A stretch of 5,793 nucleotides of DNA, taken from contig JAQXRK010000132.1 in assembly GCA_029218485.1 (NCBI GenBank), positions 1 to 5,793 of the forward strand, given 5' to 3'. Positions 4,055-5,793 of this stretch are shown in pieces. Every line of letters begins with the position of its first letter. Position 1 is the first letter of the stretch. Position numbers and translations under genes: made by a program. Under the pieces are notes generated by a model that saw nothing but the letters and a program-made list of their open reading frames with translations, searched no databases and was not told the DNA's origin. Source of the stretch: a bacterium. Lineage in GTDB: Bacteria; Bacillota; Clostridia; Christensenellales; CAG-138.

Positions 4055-5793
4055 ATGCAAAACAGAAGCCGCACGGTCTGGATACCGCTACTCCTTTGTG
4101 TACTGCTTTCCGCTGTATGCGCGCCGGGCTGCGCGCAGCCGGCAGAACCGCAGGAGATTCCTGCAACGCCGCAGCTGACGGCGGCAGCGACGCCGCGCCC
4201 GACGGCCGTGCCCACGCCCACGCCGGAACCCACGCCGGAGCCGACCCCGGAGCCGCGCCCGACCAGCTATATGGGCTCTGCCGAAGCGGATGTGCTGCTG
4301 CTGGATCAGGAGACGGTGCGGCTGGTCAAATCCCGCACCAACCAAATCCGCCTGTATGCCGCGCCCTCCCTCGACGCGCCGGTGGAGAATATCAAAAACC
4401 TTGTGACGGATGTGGCCAACAGCGAGCTGATCGTGCTGGGCGAGGAGACCGCGCAGGACGGCACGCCGTTCTACTACGTGCGCGCTGCATTCAACGGCGC
4501 GCAGGGGTATATGCCCGTCGCGCAAACGCGCGAGTCGGTGCTTGCCGCGGAGGGCGTGTCCGGCTGTGCGATCATGCAGCGGCCCGGCTGCGCGGTATAC
4601 CGCTCCAGCAAAACGGAGAGCCGGCTGCTGGCGCGGGAGGATTACCACGCCGTTCGCGTGCTCGGATCGTATCGGGACTTCTATTATGTGGTGACGCAGG
4701 AGGGCGTCTACGGCTATGTCGATCCGGCACAGCTCAGAATGGTGACGCGCGAGCAGCTCGCCGACTACCTCGCGTACGGCCGGCTGGAGGACAGTGCGGA
4801 GACCTTTTCCGCAGCCGCGTTTGCCGATGCGGCGGAAGCGCTGGCCGGTGAGCGGGCGGAATCGGCCGAAGAGCTGATCGTATCGGAGCTGACGCGCGCA
4901 GGCCTGTATTTTTCACCGGGCTACTACCGGTATCTGGAAAAGCCGCTCGGCAACCAGCTGCTCTATCCGCAGGGACTCTATCAGGAGCCGGTGTACAACT
5001 CCCTGCGGTTCAAGCTCTGGAACAGCGCGGGAAACCTCGTCTATGCGGCGGGGCATGAGACCGAGTGGGCCTATCTGGGCAGCTACGACGAGGTTCAGCG
5101 CGGCGATCTGCTGTTCTTCTCCGAATACGGAGATGCCGATACGGCCGTTGTGCTGCCGTATGAGGTGGTGCTGCGCGGAAAGGACTCCGGGTATATCACC
5201 GCCTGCGGCGTCGCGCTCGGGGACGACCGCATGCTGGCCGTCGAGGACGGCACGGTCACGATCGTGGAGCATCTGAGCGAACAGCCTCTGATGCGGTTCT
5301 TTGACAGCGGCAGGCGCATCCTGCCCACGGTCACGGACGAGAAGGCGCACATGATCGAAACGATGATTGCGGCAATCTACGACCGCTTGGGCACGCCGTA
5401 TCACAACATCGTGCGCACGGGCGATGCGAGCTACGACTGCTCCGGCATCGTCTGCTGGTCGCTTCGCTCGATGGGGATTCGCAGGGATAGGCGCAACGAT
5501 ACCGTGGAGATGGAGGAAACGACGGCGGCAGGCCTGTCCAATACGTTTGTTCTGCATCGCGGCGACGTGAAAATCCAGCTCTCGCGCATCAACGAGAAGG
5601 CCAAGGCGCAGGAGGATATCGCGCGGCTGGAGCGCGGCGATCTGGTGTTTCTGCTCAACGAAAAGCGAACCCGGATCGGCCATGTGATGCTCTATCTGGG
5701 CGACGGAAACGTCATCCATTCCACTACGGTCTCCGACGACTATCGCGGCACGCTGGTGGCGGGCTTTCGGCCGGAGCTGCAGGAGCTGTATTC
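4055..5793 (+). CDS. Lipoprotein with SH3-like segments and tandem NlpC/P60 domains (first degenerate), 3' end missing
   Basis: The first 579 residues are visible and the gene runs off the right edge. NlpC/P60 proteins cleave peptide bonds in peptidoglycan stems or cross-links outside the membrane. Layout: an export signal (about 1-26) with a weak lipobox APGC (C26), a linker with three TPEP units (56-67), two SH3-like segments (about 95-160 and 170-236), a degenerate NlpC/P60 domain (about 255-425) and a second NlpC/P60 domain (about 435 onward). The second has YDCSG with catalytic C462, H543 in GHVMLYLGDG and a third polar position at H555. In the first, the matching positions are E272, A383 and A395, so it should be inactive and may bind wall or regulate. 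C462 to H543 is 81 residues, long for this family. The start at 4055 has GGAG 5 bases upstream; in-frame ATGs at 4013 and 4016 lie inside the -10 box. The gene has its own transcription unit. Confidence 0.9.
   Translation, partial: MQNRSRTVWIPLLLCVLLSAVCAPGCAQPAEPQEIPATPQLTAAATPRPTAVPTPTPEPTPEPTPEPRPTSYMGSAEADVLLLDQETVRLVKSRTNQIRLYAAPSLDAPVENIKNLVTDVANSELIVLGEETAQDGTPFYYVRAAFNGAQGYMPVAQTRESVLAAEGVSGCAIMQRPGCAVYRSSKTESRLLAREDYHAVRVLGSYRDFYYVVTQEGVYGYVDPAQLRMVTREQLADYLAYGRLEDSAETFSAAAFADAAEALAGERAESAEELIVSELTRAGLYFSPGYYRYLEKPLGNQLLYPQGLYQEPVYNSLRFKLWNSAGNLVYAAGHETEWAYLGSYDEVQRGDLLFFSEYGDADTAVVLPYEVVLRGKDSGYITACGVALGDDRMLAVEDGTVTIVEHLSEQPLMRFFDSGRRILPTVTDEKAHMIETMIAAIYDRLGTPYHNIVRTGDASYDCSGIVCWSLRSMGIRRDRRNDTVEMEETTAAGLSNTFVLHRGDVKIQLSRINEKAKAQEDIARLERGDLVFLLNEKRTRIGHVMLYLGDGNVIHSTTVSDDYRGTLVAGFRPELQELY
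4220..4255 (+). repeat. Three TPEP-encoding 12-base repeats
   Basis: Three in-frame units (4220-4231, 4232-4243, 4244-4255) encode (TPEP)3 in the linker just after the signal peptide. They are more diverged from one another than the units in the neighbouring deacetylase gene, using CCC/CCG and ACG/ACC variants. Same linker motif, shorter array. Confidence 0.85.

Noticed and set aside
4088..4851. Plus- and minus-strand frames of 186-251 codons over the second lipoprotein
   Set aside because: They are Arg/Ala-rich shadows of the 4055 frame, which carries the signal peptide, SH3-like and NlpC/P60 motifs.
4913..5719. Minus-strand 268-codon frame
   Set aside because: It is antisense to the NlpC/P60 region, has no recognisable motifs and is of typical GC-rich shadow composition.
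1..5793. Mobile element, CRISPR array, toxin-antitoxin or defence island
   Set aside because: No transposase or integrase, terminal inverted repeats, regularly spaced repeats or paired small genes are visible; the tRNA 3' end is not repeated elsewhere in the window.

Overview
The window looks like the chromosome of a GC-rich, Gram-positive (Bacillota/Clostridia-type) bacterium. The grounds are AGGAGG-type Shine-Dalgarno sites, SigA-like promoters with 17-18 base spacers, two lipoproteins with proline/threonine/glutamate linkers suited to a thick wall, a teichoic-acid-type glycerophosphotransferase, and intrinsic terminators. I cannot name the genus. Such TPEP-linker lipoproteins make me think of Christensenellales-like Clostridia, but that is only an impression.

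Layout, left to right. (1) The 5' part of a CDP-glycerol glycerophosphotransferase family gene runs leftward off the window edge (441 to 1, minus). (2) A divergent control region of about 465 bases carries a leftward promoter (604-632) and a rightward promoter (721-750). The rightward transcript would begin with a long-range hairpin (760-854). (3) rmuC (908-2188, plus). (4) A tRNA-Arg(ACG) gene with its own strong promoter (2202-2230) and an intrinsic terminator that starts on the last base of the CCA end (2321-2362). (5) A lipoprotein polysaccharide deacetylase (2559-3710) with seven TPEP repeats and an altered metal motif. (6) A 206-base structured-looking 3' spacer ending in a terminator (3917-3955). 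(7) A near-consensus promoter (3989-4017) driving a second lipoprotein (4055 to the right edge) with a TPEP linker, two SH3-like segments, a degenerate NlpC/P60 domain and then an NlpC/P60 domain with its catalytic residues.

Three of the four protein genes act on or in the cell envelope: polymer addition, N- or O-deacetylation of a polysaccharide, and peptide cleavage in peptidoglycan. They are not one operon, because each plus-strand gene is separated by a promoter, a terminator or both. rmuC and the tRNA are housekeeping genes, although rmuC has no terminator of its own before the tRNA.

I found no new defence, mobile or biosynthetic system. The most informative observations are the tandem dead/live NlpC/P60 architecture, with all three catalytic positions replaced in the first copy, the TFDC motif in the deacetylase, and the structured rmuC leader.
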